Origin: Candidatus Saccharimonadota bacterium | GTDB taxonomy: Bacteria; Patescibacteriota; Saccharimonadia; Saccharimonadales; Saccharimonadaceae | Direction of reading: 5' to 3' | Assembly (NCBI GenBank): GCA_030528025.1 | Contig: JAUMZP010000001.1 | Coordinates: forward strand, 372,001-436,000 | DNA: 64,000 nt | Shown: positions 26,304 through 35,191 of the stretch, one piece after another | Layout of the letters: each line of letters starts with the position of its first letter | Numbering within the stretch: the stretch's first letter is position 1 | Translations under genes and position numbers: made by a program | Notes under the pieces: model-generated | The model's input: the letters and a program-made list of their open reading frames with translations, nothing else | Database searches by the model: none | Told to the model about the DNA's origin: nothing

Positions 26304-26331
26304 GCAATTAACCGTTCGGAACCTTTTCGTC
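26289..26331 (+). terminator. Terminator-like hairpin after the NYN gene
   Basis: Eleven-bp stem with one mismatch (26289-26299 with 26318-26328) overlapping the stop codon; the T-run is weak. The following 100 bp to the Nudix gene contain only its promoter. Confidence 0.5.
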
Positions 26332-26429
26332 TTAATAGCTCTATTGTAACAAAAAGATAGAAAGAAGACAAATAAACTGATTAAAGAAGCAAATAGCGAG
26401 AAAGAAATAAGGATGCTATAATTACTCTC

Positions 26430-26906
26430 ATGTCAAAAAATACCAACGGACACCTCATCACGCAAAATGCAGACGGAATAGTCCGCCACGATTATCTCTA
26501 TCGCATCTCCCTCAAAGCATTAATATATAACGACGCTGGGCAGATCTTGGTCGTCAAAGAGATCGATCGGCCGTTTTGGGATTTGCCTGGTGGCGGGATG
26601 GATTATGATGAGACGATTGAGTCATCGCTAAAGCGCGAGCTGTATGAAGAGGTCGGCTACCAGGGTGATGTGCGCTATCAAATCTTTGACGCATCAGACC
26701 AGATATATATTGAGCGGCTTGATGCGTATCAAATCTGTTTTTATTGCCGTGTTTGGCCCGAGAACTTCGACTTTGCGCCAGGAGAGGAGGGTGATGATGT
26801 GATGTTCATCAGCCCTGATAATCTACAAGGCACTGGCTACAACGCGACCGATCGAGCATATGCGGCGCACAAGAAATGGCAACAACTTGCTACCCCTAAG
26901 TTTTGA
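26430..26906 (+). CDS. Nudix hydrolase
   Basis: The complete Nudix box GX5EX7REUXEEXGU is present, from GGGMDYDETIE to RELYEEVGY (residues about 53-76). 158 aa, soluble. Hydrolyses a nucleoside diphosphate linked to another group; substrate not deducible. TGC-TATAAT (26417-26422) ends 7 nt before the ATG. A second Nudix gene of a different subtype is at 35828. Confidence 0.88.
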   Translation: MSKNTNGHLITQNADGIVRHDYLYRISLKALIYNDAGQILVVKEIDRPFWDLPGGGMDYDETIESSLKRELYEEVGYQGDVRYQIFDASDQIYIERLDAYQICFYCRVWPENFDFAPGEEGDDVMFISPDNLQGTGYNATDRAYAAHKKWQQLATPKF

Positions 26907-27033
26907 GATATCACGCGAGATACACCACCAATCATCGCCCAACATACCTCTTGTTACCATAAGCACAATAGTGTTATAATGCGAACGTTATATTTAAGGT
27001 GTTGTGTTTCACAACAAAAAGGAGGGTTATTGC

Positions 27034-28437
27034 ATGAGGGAACTCAGGCAAGCAAAACATACTAGATGGAGAACACTCACGCGTGTGTCTCAGGCTGGGT
27101 GCCTGGTAGCGGTAGCCGCTATGGTGGCATTGTTTGCCCAGCCTACACGGGCTGCCCAAGAGGTGGCCTGGAAGGACCAAGCTGGCTCTGGCACAAAGAA
27201 CTGGTCGGCAATGGCTGGCTCGGCAGATGGCACCAAGCTCGTCGCAGCAGTGAATGTCGGGAATGTCTACACCTCGACAGACAGCGGTGTCACCTGGATG
27301 GAACGACCAATAACTGGCCTTACCACTCCGCAAAAGTGGACGGCTCTTGCCAGCTCGGCCGATGGTAGCAAGATTGCTGCCTTTTACCAATGGGGTGGCT
27401 ACATGTACACCTCGAATGACTCAGGTGCTACCTGGATGAAAAATGGTCTCCCAGGAGCTGCTGGAGACTGGGTGTCTGTGACGAGCTCGGCAGACGGCAC
27501 CAAGCTTGCCGCTGTAGCAACCAACCGTGGGGTATTTACCTCCACCAACTCTGGCGCAAGCTGGAAAGAGCAAGCCAACCCAGGAGCGAAGAAGTGGACA
27601 TCAATCGCTGGCTCAGCAGACGGCACCAAGCTTGCTGCAACTGTTGCTGACGGTGTTGTCTACACTTCGACAGACAGTGGCGTCACCTGGACAGAGCAAG
27701 CAGCCGCTGGCACTCAGAAGTGGACATCGATCGCGAGCTCAGCCGATGGCATGAAGCTTGCCGCTACAGTCAACGGTGGCAAGATTCACACCTCGACAGA
27801 CGGTGGCGTCACCTGGAAAGAGCAAGCTGCATCAACCCCACAGAAGTGGACATCGATCGCTAGCTCGACAGACGGCATGAAGCTCGCTGCTACAGTCAAT
27901 GATGGTAAGATCTACACCTCAGACGATGGTGGTGTCACCTGGATGGAAAATGACAGCGCTGCTACCGGTGCGTGGTCGGCTGTTGTTATGTCAGACGACG
28001 GTGCACGCCTTGCTGCAGCGCTCAACGGTGGCAACATCAACACAGCAACAGCTAAGGACAAGCCAGTTGTGCAGCCTACACCTGCTGCACCAGCTCCAGT
28101 GACTCCAGCGCCCGCAACTCCGGCGCCCGCTACACCTGCTCCTGCCACGCCCGCACCTGCGACACCTGCCCCAGCAACTCCGGCCCCGGCAAATCCTGCA
28201 CCAGCTACACCTGCCGCACCAGCACCCGCAACTCCAGCTGCTCCAGCACCTGTAGCAGAACCTGCACAGGCAAATCCGGCACCGGCAGCTGCACCCGCAG
28301 CACAGCCTGCCGCTCCTGCTAAGCACGAAGAGCCAGCTCTCGCCGACACCGGTGACAGCGTATGGCTCGTCGCTGCCCTCGCAGCTAGCGGTCTTGGCGC
28401 CGGGAGCTTCTGGTTCGTCAAGAGCCGCAAGAACTAG
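27034..28437 (+). CDS. Surface protein: BNR-like repeats, Pro/Ala stalk, LxxTG-like anchor
   Basis: Signal segment at about 18-40 (ending near RAAQ). About seven tandem 40-45-residue repeats follow, each with a WxSxAxSADGxKLxA core and a YTSTDSGVTW end, as in BNR/sialidase beta-propeller repeats; no sialidase catalytic residues were recognised. A Pro-Ala-Thr stalk spans about 350-430, then LADTGDS, a TM helix and KSRKN, the layout of a sortase substrate. AAAAAGGAGGG before ATG 27034 and a TATAAT further upstream give an ordinary leadered mRNA. The GH16 protein at 29094-31781 carries the same repeats. Likely a cell-surface binding protein. Confidence 0.85.
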   Translation: MRELRQAKHTRWRTLTRVSQAGCLVAVAAMVALFAQPTRAAQEVAWKDQAGSGTKNWSAMAGSADGTKLVAAVNVGNVYTSTDSGVTWMERPITGLTTPQKWTALASSADGSKIAAFYQWGGYMYTSNDSGATWMKNGLPGAAGDWVSVTSSADGTKLAAVATNRGVFTSTNSGASWKEQANPGAKKWTSIAGSADGTKLAATVADGVVYTSTDSGVTWTEQAAAGTQKWTSIASSADGMKLAATVNGGKIHTSTDGGVTWKEQAASTPQKWTSIASSTDGMKLAATVNDGKIYTSDDGGVTWMENDSAATGAWSAVVMSDDGARLAAALNGGNINTATAKDKPVVQPTPAAPAPVTPAPATPAPATPAPATPAPATPAPATPAPANPAPATPAAPAPATPAAPAPVAEPAQANPAPAAAPAAQPAAPAKHEEPALADTGDSVWLVAALAASGLGAGSFWFVKSRKN

Positions 28438-28465
28438 AGCACTGCACTGCAGCGTCTCTATACCC

Positions 28466-28500
28466 AAGAGAAAGGCATATGGTATGCCTTTCTCTTTTTT
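28466..28500 (+). terminator. Strong terminator after the BNR surface protein
   Basis: Fourteen-bp stem AAGAGAAAGGCATA / TATGCCTTTCTCTT (28466-28479 with 28483-28496) followed by T residues. Confidence 0.9.
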
Positions 28501-28649
28501 GGTTGGTAGGGTAGGGTGCTGGGTCATCATAGAGCAATTGCATTATATTAAAGCAGCTTGGGCACTCAATGTAGTAGCAATACGCTGTTGCAGTGTAAGC
28601 ACAAGCAGCGAGGAAACACCCTACGCAGGTAGAACGCCAGCACTAGCGC

Positions 28650-28935
28650 GCTGCTAGGGTCTCTTGGGTGAGAATAGGTGGGCCACAACCGTGTTGGTGA
28701 GGCCTTTGCGTTGCACGGTGATGCTAGGTGCTAGAGATGATGGCAACCGATGGAGCTTGCTTTCTGTGTGATGTACCGTTTGTAACGATCACTAATGCAT
28801 CGGCCTTGTAGGCTACATCAACGGTAGCGTGAGCGATCATATTGAGCCAACGAATAGCCTTCCGCCGATGAGGGCAGCTTGTACTTTTTTTGGGGGGACA
28901 CGTATAGCGTGCCCTTATTCTTGCCCAAAGCAGCG
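28650..28935 (-). pseudogene. Possible decayed gene in the 28.5-29.0 kb gap
   Basis: No intact ORF fills this 650-bp gap, but the minus strand holds short protein-like pieces in successive frames: KGTLYVSPQKKYKLPSSAEGY, then VDVAYKADALVIVTNGTSHR, then SITVQRKGLTNTVVAHLFSP. Their order and orientation suggest one gene broken by several indels. No family recognised. The rest of the gap (28501-28650 and 28936-29038) shows nothing. Confidence 0.35.
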
Positions 28936-29038
28936 TGGGAGGTGGCTAGAGCGCCAACCCCACACTGCTAATACGTGTAATCTCGCTCTTACCAGCAAGC
29001 TTTACACACCAATACACGCGATGAGGCAAAAGAAAGTG

Positions 29039-29062
29039 GCTTGGATAGCATAGTATCCAAGC
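29039..29062 (-). terminator. Terminator of the GH16 surface protein
   Basis: Nine-bp stem GCTTGGATA / TATCCAAGC (29039-29047 with 29054-29062) followed on the minus strand by CACTTTCTTTT. Confidence 0.7.
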
Positions 29063-29093
29063 TAAGATAGAGCTGTGTGGGGCAGGAGTACGG

Positions 29094-31781
29094 CTACGAT
29101 CGCCGCTTACGGAGTATCCACACCCCGCTACCGCCTAGGGTAATTGCACCGAGGGCAGTGGGGAGGATGCTATCGCCAGTGTTGGCAAGGAGTCCGCTGC
29201 GGTGGGATGAGCTGCCCGCAGAGTCGGCGTGCGACGTGTCTTCGTAAATGGCGATGGGGTCGAGGATTGTGCCATTGGCAGTGCCGTCTTCGTCACCAAA
29301 GCCACCGTCGGTTACGTCGTAAGCGATTGTTGTACGTGTACCGCTGGGGTTTGTGCCAAAGTTGATCCGGCTTGTGATATCTTCGATGACTGAGCCACCT
29401 TTGGCAAGTTTGAACACGGTGAGGCGGCTTGGGTCGCGATAGCGCGTGCTGAGTGTGAGCGCTACATGAGTGGTGTAGCCAGTGTGCGCTGTGCGCCCAG
29501 CACAGGTGATGGTGAAGCGAACACTATTGCGCAGAACTCGGCCTTGGTACTGCTGGGGAGCAGCTGCTTGCTCGGCAGAAGCAATGTGGCTGCAGGGTGT
29601 ACCGGCTGTAGCGAGCGATACCGCACCGCCGAGTGGCTGGGGTATGGTAGTCGAGTTGGTCGGCTGTGTGGGCTGCTTGGGTGTTGTTATAGATGGAGCT
29701 GATGTAATGGCGTTTAGCCGAGCTTGGAGAGCAGCTTTTTTGCGTGTGTCCTTGACGGCGGCAATGCGGGCTTGAGCAGCAGCGATGTCTGCAGGGCTCT
29801 TGCTGGCTTCGGCTCGAGCTACAGCAGTCTTGGCAGCGGCCAGTGTGCCGTCCTCTATCTGCTGGGTAGTGGTGTATACCATGCCACCATAGGCAGCGGC
29901 CGCGAGTTTACTCCCATCGGCCGAGCTAGCAAGAGCAGACCAGTTGGGTGTGCCAGCCGATGTCTGGGCGGTCCACGTTGCACCGCCATCGGTTGAAGTA
30001 TAGATGTAGCCACCGCCGCCTGCTGTTGCGGTTAGGGTGTTGCCATCGGCCGAGATGGTTGCAGCTGTCCAGTTGTGTCGGCCATCGGCACTGCGCTCCG
30101 TCCACGTCGCACCGCTGTCGGTCGAAGTATAGATATAGCCACCAGCAGCTGTTGCCACCAGCTTTGTACCATCGGGTGAGCTGGCAATTGATGTCCAGGT
30201 GCGGCTGCCAGCTTGGGTGCGCTCTGTCCACGTCGCACCACCGTTCGAAGAGGTGTAGATGGCACCGCCTTCGACGACTGCAGCTAGTTTATTGCCATCA
30301 GCCGAGCTTGTGACGGCGCGCCATTTGCGGCTGCCCGACTTTGGTTGCTCCGTCCACGTTGCACCGCCATCGCGCGAGGTATAGATAGTGTGATCTTTGG
30401 CGACGGCTACGAGTTTGCTCCCATCAGCTGAGCTCGCGATCGACATCCAGTTGATCGTCCCGCTCATCGCATGCTTATGCCACGTTGCACCGCCGTCTTG
30501 CGATGTCATGATGTAGCCACCCCAATCGTAGAGTGCCGCGAGTTTGCTCCCATCAGCCGAGCTTGCGATGCTTACCCAGTTGCGCACCTCCGACTTTGGC
30601 TGCTCCGTCCACGTTACACCACCGTCTTGCGAGGTGTGGATTGTGCCACCCCAGGCAGCGGCAGCAAGCTTACTGCCATCGGCTGAGCTAGTGAGGGCAG
30701 ACCATTTGCGGTCACTGGCGGCATTCTGCTTGGTCCATTTTGTACCGGTTGCTGGCACTGGTGTCTCGGGTGGCTGCGTACCCGCACCCTTTTGGAAGAC
30801 GCGCACATAGTCGATCAGCATCGTCTGCGTGGGGAATGGCTCAGATGGGTCGATAGGGCTGAGATTTTTGCTAATCTCGACGTAGTCGTTGAGGATGAAT
30901 TGCCAGCCACGGTGGAATGCACCATTGATATTCTCTTGGCTGGCGACCTTCGTCAGTGGCTCGGCATCCTTTCTAGGGAAGATGTTGCCATCGTCGGTAG
31001 GGCTCACATGGTAGCGATATACCTTGATGGGCTCGTCGTCTACAAAGTACTTGACCGTCGTACCATCATATTCAACCGCCCAGGTGTGCCACTCGTACGC
31101 AAACGAGCCTGGCCGCGCACCAGCATAGTGCTCGCCACTGTGCGATAGGGCACGCGTCCGCCAGCCAGTCTTCCATTTGGCATCGGTGCCGTGGTGGTAG
31201 CACGACATGTGTGTGGTAGACCACGCGTAATTTGGTGTCGATGAGTACCACTCGATGATGTCTAGCTCGCCGTATGGGTCGTTGGCCTTGGGGTTGTCGT
31301 TGCAGTTTTGCAGGGTATTGCCACTTACCATCCACAGCGACGGCCGTGTGCCACGCTTGCCATTCCAATTAAACTTTGCCCGAATTTCTGCTCGGAATGG
31401 CTTGGTACCATCGACAACCTTGGCCTTGTTCTTGACCCGCCCACTGAGGTAGCGAGTCGTGGTGCCGCTCGGACATGGCTGCTCGCTCATGTTGGCGCTC
31501 GTGAGTGGCTCACTGAGGTTGCTCACGCAGTGGCGCTGCGTGGTGATCTCGAGATGACTGTTGGCGACCTTGAGATTGTTTGGGCTGTAGGCGAGGTGCG
31601 TATTGCGCAGATTATCAGTATTTTGCTTGAGTATATCCCACTCGCCAGACACGGCCGAGCCAGTAAACTCGTCGTGCCACACCATACCCCACTGGTCGGC
31701 ATGCGTCGTGCCATGATAGAGAAGTGCAAGCAGCGCAGCACTACTCAGTACCACAAGCACAATGATTGCTTTTTTTACCAC
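29094..31781 (-). CDS. Surface-anchored GH16 glycoside hydrolase with BNR-like repeats
   Basis: 895 aa: signal segment (1-28), GH16 domain (about 30-335) with the catalytic GELDIIEW motif (nucleophile Glu172, Asp174, acid/base Glu177), about seven BNR-like repeats (about 345-650; DGSKLAA...GGAIYTSxDGGxTW), a short Ala/Lys-rich helical segment, a beta-rich domain with two Cys, then LLANTGDS, a TM helix and RKRRS as sortase-type anchor. GH16 enzymes cut beta-1,3/1,4-glucans or related galactans, so a wall or extracellular polysaccharide of the host or community is a plausible target. GTG start with GAGGGGAT upstream; minus-strand TATAAT at 31825-31830. Confidence 0.88.
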   Translation of the reverse strand: MVKKAIIVLVVLSSAALLALLYHGTTHADQWGMVWHDEFTGSAVSGEWDILKQNTDNLRNTHLAYSPNNLKVANSHLEITTQRHCVSNLSEPLTSANMSEQPCPSGTTTRYLSGRVKNKAKVVDGTKPFRAEIRAKFNWNGKRGTRPSLWMVSGNTLQNCNDNPKANDPYGELDIIEWYSSTPNYAWSTTHMSCYHHGTDAKWKTGWRTRALSHSGEHYAGARPGSFAYEWHTWAVEYDGTTVKYFVDDEPIKVYRYHVSPTDDGNIFPRKDAEPLTKVASQENINGAFHRGWQFILNDYVEISKNLSPIDPSEPFPTQTMLIDYVRVFQKGAGTQPPETPVPATGTKWTKQNAASDRKWSALTSSADGSKLAAAAWGGTIHTSQDGGVTWTEQPKSEVRNWVSIASSADGSKLAALYDWGGYIMTSQDGGATWHKHAMSGTINWMSIASSADGSKLVAVAKDHTIYTSRDGGATWTEQPKSGSRKWRAVTSSADGNKLAAVVEGGAIYTSSNGGATWTERTQAGSRTWTSIASSPDGTKLVATAAGGYIYTSTDSGATWTERSADGRHNWTAATISADGNTLTATAGGGGYIYTSTDGGATWTAQTSAGTPNWSALASSADGSKLAAAAYGGMVYTTTQQIEDGTLAAAKTAVARAEASKSPADIAAAQARIAAVKDTRKKAALQARLNAITSAPSITTPKQPTQPTNSTTIPQPLGGAVSLATAGTPCSHIASAEQAAAPQQYQGRVLRNSVRFTITCAGRTAHTGYTTHVALTLSTRYRDPSRLTVFKLAKGGSVIEDITSRINFGTNPSGTRTTIAYDVTDGGFGDEDGTANGTILDPIAIYEDTSHADSAGSSSHRSGLLANTGDSILPTALGAITLGGSGVWILRKRRS

Positions 31782-31935
31782 CGTATTATCCCCTCTGTTT
31801 TTGTCTAAAAACGTTATGGCTATGATTATAACGCTTATGGTTAGCTTTTGGCAAGGGGTGGGGTTGTAATCGTATGATGCTCACCGCTAGCTGTCAATAT
31901 TTGCCCAGTAAGAGGGAAGTGCTGCCTCCGTGGCA

Positions 31936-31970
31936 TCAGTAGTTATCCACGCGATTTCCACAGCACGGTG
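31936..31970. other. DnaA-box-like pair in a divergent intergenic region
   Basis: The 300-bp gap between the GH16 and B-lectin genes holds both promoters (minus TATAAT 31825-31830; plus TATACT about 32045) and a TTATCCACG plus TTTCCACAG pair (31943-31963) resembling the sites upstream of mraZ. Significance uncertain. Confidence 0.3.
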
Positions 31971-32083
31971 TGGTTTTTACACTGCTACAGAGATAGGCTC
32001 GTAAGAGGCGATATTTTGGGCTATTACAACAGAAGGCAGTGGGGTATACTAGAGGCACAACAACCTAACACGAAGGAGGGTGT

Positions 32084-32944
32084 ATGACGAAGTTAATTAA
32101 CTATTCGCTGGCTGGTGTGGCGGTAGCAGCGGCCATGGTGTGCCTGGGTGGTGCACCAGCCCATGCGACCGAGCAAGAGCTGAGTACAGCACGTGCAGCG
32201 TGTAGTACAGTGGTAGGCCAAGTCAAGGCGGCCAATGCATATGCCTACTGGAAGATGCCGGAGGGCTACCCAGAGGATCATAGCGCCGATGCAACCAACA
32301 GCTTTCGCCAGCAGCATGGCTGGGTGGTGGCCGGCACAGAGGTGTACGACTGGGCCTCCAACGAATCATTTGCCAACAGCGGGCGCTTTGTCTGGGGGAG
32401 TAAGACAGTCAACTTTGCGCCAGGGAACTTCTGCTTGAGCAGTGGCAAGACGACGGGTGGTCGCGAGCTCATCCTCACCTTCCAAAAGGACGGCAACTTA
32501 GTGCTCTACAGCCACACTGGTACGGCTCAGTGGGCGTCTAATACTCAGGGCAAGGGTGCACGCCTGGCCTTCCAGGGCGATCGCAACATCGTTGTATACG
32601 ACAAGAACAACAAAGCCATCTGGGCATCGAGCTGGCAGTGGAGCACGCCACGCCGCGGCGCCAAGATTGCTCAGCCTGGCCAGCGCTGGTGGCACGGCTA
32701 TGCCAAGGCGCAGCAAACACCAGAGTGGTTCCACGCAACACGCCGCGCCACAAACAAGCCGCAAAGCACTGGTGTGCTCACCCTGCGGGCGACTGATCGC
32801 ACCATCGAGGGCATCCCCGAGACCAACTGGGCTTCACCACAGTACCCACACAGTGCAACCTATGGCTCGTTCACAGTCACCAACGAAGCACAAGGCGATG
32901 GCATACGAAACCACGTCAACATCGTTGGGACGTTCGATAACTAA
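32084..32944 (+). CDS. Secreted bulb-type (B-) lectin domain protein
   Basis: Signal peptide ends at about residue 29 (AHAT). A monocot mannose-binding-lectin-type domain is indicated by two QxDxNxVxY-type motifs, FQKDGNLVLY and FQGDRNIVVY, each followed by WAS repeats (about 125-190). No anchor motif, so it should be released. A C-terminal about 90-residue domain is unrecognised. Lectin-like bacteriocins (LlpA type) and adhesins share the module; either would suit a host-attached lifestyle. TATACT and GAAGGAGGG precede the ATG, a normal leadered mRNA. A terminator follows. Confidence 0.82.
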   Translation: MTKLINYSLAGVAVAAAMVCLGGAPAHATEQELSTARAACSTVVGQVKAANAYAYWKMPEGYPEDHSADATNSFRQQHGWVVAGTEVYDWASNESFANSGRFVWGSKTVNFAPGNFCLSSGKTTGGRELILTFQKDGNLVLYSHTGTAQWASNTQGKGARLAFQGDRNIVVYDKNNKAIWASSWQWSTPRRGAKIAQPGQRWWHGYAKAQQTPEWFHATRRATNKPQSTGVLTLRATDRTIEGIPETNWASPQYPHSATYGSFTVTNEAQGDGIRNHVNIVGTFDN

Positions 32945-32983
32945 GCGACGTATATAGCCTTGTATTACGTTCTGCTCACTATG

Positions 32984-33013
32984 CCCCGCATCACACTGAT
33001 GCGGGGTGTTTGG
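32984..33013 (+). terminator. Terminator after the B-lectin gene
   Basis: Ten-bp stem CCCCGCATCA / TGATGCGGGG (32984-32993 with 32997-33006) followed by TGTTTGGTTTT. Confidence 0.85.
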
Positions 33014-33155
33014 TTTTCTGTGGAGTAGTGTAAAAGCTGTTTTAAATTTGGTGCAATAGCCTTGATCTAAGATAGCACCTATTGTCGCTATGCTTGCCCA
33101 TAGAGCAGGGTTATACTATTATATCTAGTATCACAAGGTAAGTAAGGATTAACCT

Positions 33156-33684
33156 ATGAACAAAAAAAGAAGGATTGCAAACAGAGATAAACTGGTACGG
33201 CCGATCAGCGAAGATTGTTGGCTCAGTGGCGGCACTAGCGGTTGCCACAGGGGGCGCGGCTGGCTGTGCAAGCTTGGAAAAAGATGTGGGTGTGACGATA
33301 GAAAGGCAATGCACAACACACGACGGTGGTCTCGTTGGCTGGGAGAATGTTTCGTATAAAGATAACCCACCTTCCTTTACCGGGTACGAAGCCGATAAGG
33401 CAACGCTTCATTGCCCAAAGGGGTCAACCGTTACACCGGAACACAGTGTGAGCTATACATTATTTGACCCAACTGACTCCACACAGCTTAATCATGCACG
33501 ATGGGATCAGATGAAAGGCGGTAGTGTCTCGTACATTGTCAAAGAAACAAATCGCGACGATCCAGTCCTGACGACAGAAAGCGACGGCACCGGCACAGAA
33601 GTGACAATACGTACAGTGGAGCAGAGTAGGCTTGCTGTGCATCTGGAGCGATACGAGCCAAAGAAACCATCACACGATAAGTAA
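33156..33684 (+). pseudogene. Lipoprotein gene out of frame with its start (A7 tract)
   Basis: ATG 33156 has AAGGA and TATACT upstream but its frame closes at 33359 without sense. The frame that continues to 33684 carries a clear lipoprotein signal (VGSVAALAVATGGAAGC, Cys as lipid site) and a beta-rich domain of about 140 residues, yet offers only a TTG (33175) as start. The frames differ by one base, and seven A (33162-33168) follow the ATG; losing one A joins ATG to the lipobox (MNKKEGLQTEINWYG...). Phase variation, slippage-dependent expression, a mutation or a sequencing error could explain this. Function of the lipoprotein unknown. Confidence 0.6.
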
Positions 33685-33740
33685 AAAGATAATCCCGTCT
33701 GCCTTGCTAGGTTATATAACGGGGAAGGAATTTGAAATAG

Positions 33741-34421
33741 ATGAAAACGATCTGTATTGACGAATCTGGTACGCTGGGATTTTATTGCCGTGAGCCGTAC
33801 TTCGTCATGACAGCGCTAATGATTGACGACGAGAAAGCACTCAAACGGATGAAGAATCTTATCCGGCGGGTGAACGGCCACGTTTTGCGACGATACAAAC
33901 CTCAGTCATTTCTTGTCGATTGGTATGTCAAAGAACATATTGAGCAGTATATTACGAAAAGCCTACCAACTCGGGATGATCACTCTATCACTTATGTTGT
34001 AATGGAGCGCGACAAAAAAGAGACGCGAATGCGCAATAAAGCAGCACGTATCCATATGCGGCAGGTGCTGCTGCGTCGATTGCTGCTCGATACACTGGTG
34101 CAGTGTCATGAGGATGTGCGTATCGTTGTGAGCAATAAGACGATCAAGGCGGCAACGGCGCGTCAGATGCAGCGCTATATACAGCAGCAGGCGCGTGAGC
34201 ATGGGTACCAGCATACGCTTGTGATCGACACGGTTGAGCCACAAACTAACTATGGATTACGCATGGTACATTTCATCACTCATCTTGTTTTTGTGACGTA
34301 TATGAGGCCAGTGTATCTTGGTCGGGTGCTGCACAATCTCCCATTGGCGCGACTCCGCATTGCAAAAGGTGAATTCATTCACGAGAGCCATACCGACTGG
34401 TTGATTGATCAACTTACTTGA
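33741..34421 (+). CDS. DUF3800 domain protein
   Basis: The N-terminus ICIDESGTLGF is the DUF3800 signature (IDESG with conserved acidic residues), and SNKTIKAATAR, VIDTVEPQTNYGLRMVHFITHLVFV fit the remainder. The family has an RNase H-like fold pattern of acidic residues and is often found with mobile or defence genes; activity is unproven. GGGGAAGGAA lies 14 nt before the ATG. Two hairpins follow the gene. Confidence 0.8.
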   Translation: MKTICIDESGTLGFYCREPYFVMTALMIDDEKALKRMKNLIRRVNGHVLRRYKPQSFLVDWYVKEHIEQYITKSLPTRDDHSITYVVMERDKKETRMRNKAARIHMRQVLLRRLLLDTLVQCHEDVRIVVSNKTIKAATARQMQRYIQQQAREHGYQHTLVIDTVEPQTNYGLRMVHFITHLVFVTYMRPVYLGRVLHNLPLARLRIAKGEFIHESHTDWLIDQLT

Positions 34422-34489
34422 TATATACTAAGTGGGCACCACGTGTGGTGTCTGTGGAGTCAGTCTTATGTCTTGCTCATGCGTAGTAA

Positions 34490-34517
34490 GTGACGTACAT
34501 CACGTGGTGTACGTCAC
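34490..34517. other. 10-bp inverted repeat downstream of the DUF3800 gene
   Basis: GTGACGTACA / TGTACGTCAC (34490-34499 with 34508-34517) around TCACGTGG; no T-run. Could be a protein-binding palindrome or an upstream terminator stem. Confidence 0.5.
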
Positions 34518-34533
34518 CGAGATATAAGCATCC

Positions 34534-34568
34534 ATGGCGCGTTTGCAGAACGCGCCATTTTTGTTTTA
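34534..34568 (+). terminator. Strong terminator of the DUF3800 transcript
   Basis: Ten-bp stem ATGGCGCGTT / AACGCGCCAT (34534-34543 with 34549-34558) followed by TTTTTGTTTT. Confidence 0.9.
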
Positions 34569-34624
34569 TCTATAAACACTCACTTGTTCGCATACACTAC
34601 CACCTTGTGGTATAATCTATCTCC

Positions 34625-35179
34625 ATGACAGAGAAGTTCCAAACATCAGCACACCCATCACCTGAAGAACCCAACGTGCAGATACATCTGCGCAATTTGC
34701 GAGCAAACGATGATGCGAATAAGCCACGTCTTGGTGTGTGGTATGGTCTACACCGAAGTGCGGGTGATGTCTATGTGGCAGATATCGGGGTAGGAAACCA
34801 GCCGCATCATAAGGATTTGCGGGCTGAGATTGGCTTTGAATCTAAGGATTCATACCTAATATTACCAGAGGATTTTGCCTATACACTTGGGTTTGCGTTT
34901 GGGCGCTACAATCCAGACAAGGCCGAGCAGGATGCTTATGGCGCTTCTTACGACTTGCAGGCAGAGCGCTTCCGGCCGACAGAGGTATCTGCCGCAACAA
35001 CTGACGCCATTGTCCGTACAGCAATGCTTGGGATGAAGTATGCGCTTGTGATTGACGCAAAGCAGCTAGCAGATCTGCCACCGACTGCGCAGTATCCTGA
35101 TGCACAGCTTCTTATACCTGAAGACTGGCAGGGCAAGGTCGACACGACAGGCATCGACCGTAGTGGCCGCCCAATATAA
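34625..35179 (+). CDS. Hypothetical soluble protein (184 aa)
   Basis: No family recognised. Sequence such as PRLGVWYGLHRSAGDVYVADIGVGN and RTAMLGMKYALVIDAKQLADL suggests an alpha/beta fold; no TM or signal. TGG-TATAAT (-10 at 34611-34616) lies 8 nt before the ATG. It is convergent with hpt, 12 bp apart. The protein at 39611 has a similar length and a similar helical EV...A...AQYLLLD segment near its C-terminus; a distant relationship is only a guess. Confidence 0.6.
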   Translation: MTEKFQTSAHPSPEEPNVQIHLRNLRANDDANKPRLGVWYGLHRSAGDVYVADIGVGNQPHHKDLRAEIGFESKDSYLILPEDFAYTLGFAFGRYNPDKAEQDAYGASYDLQAERFRPTEVSAATTDAIVRTAMLGMKYALVIDAKQLADLPPTAQYPDAQLLIPEDWQGKVDTTGIDRSGRPI

Positions 35180-35191
35180 CGAAGAGCACTC

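Noticed and set aside
27912-28530. Long minus-strand ORFs opposite the BNR protein
   Set aside because: Gly/Ala- and Cys/Arg-rich strings are the complement of the Pro/Ala stalk of the + strand gene.
31936-31970. Possible replication origin between the GH16 and B-lectin genes
   Set aside because: Only one imperfect DnaA-like pair, no AT-rich unwinding element and no origin genes nearby.
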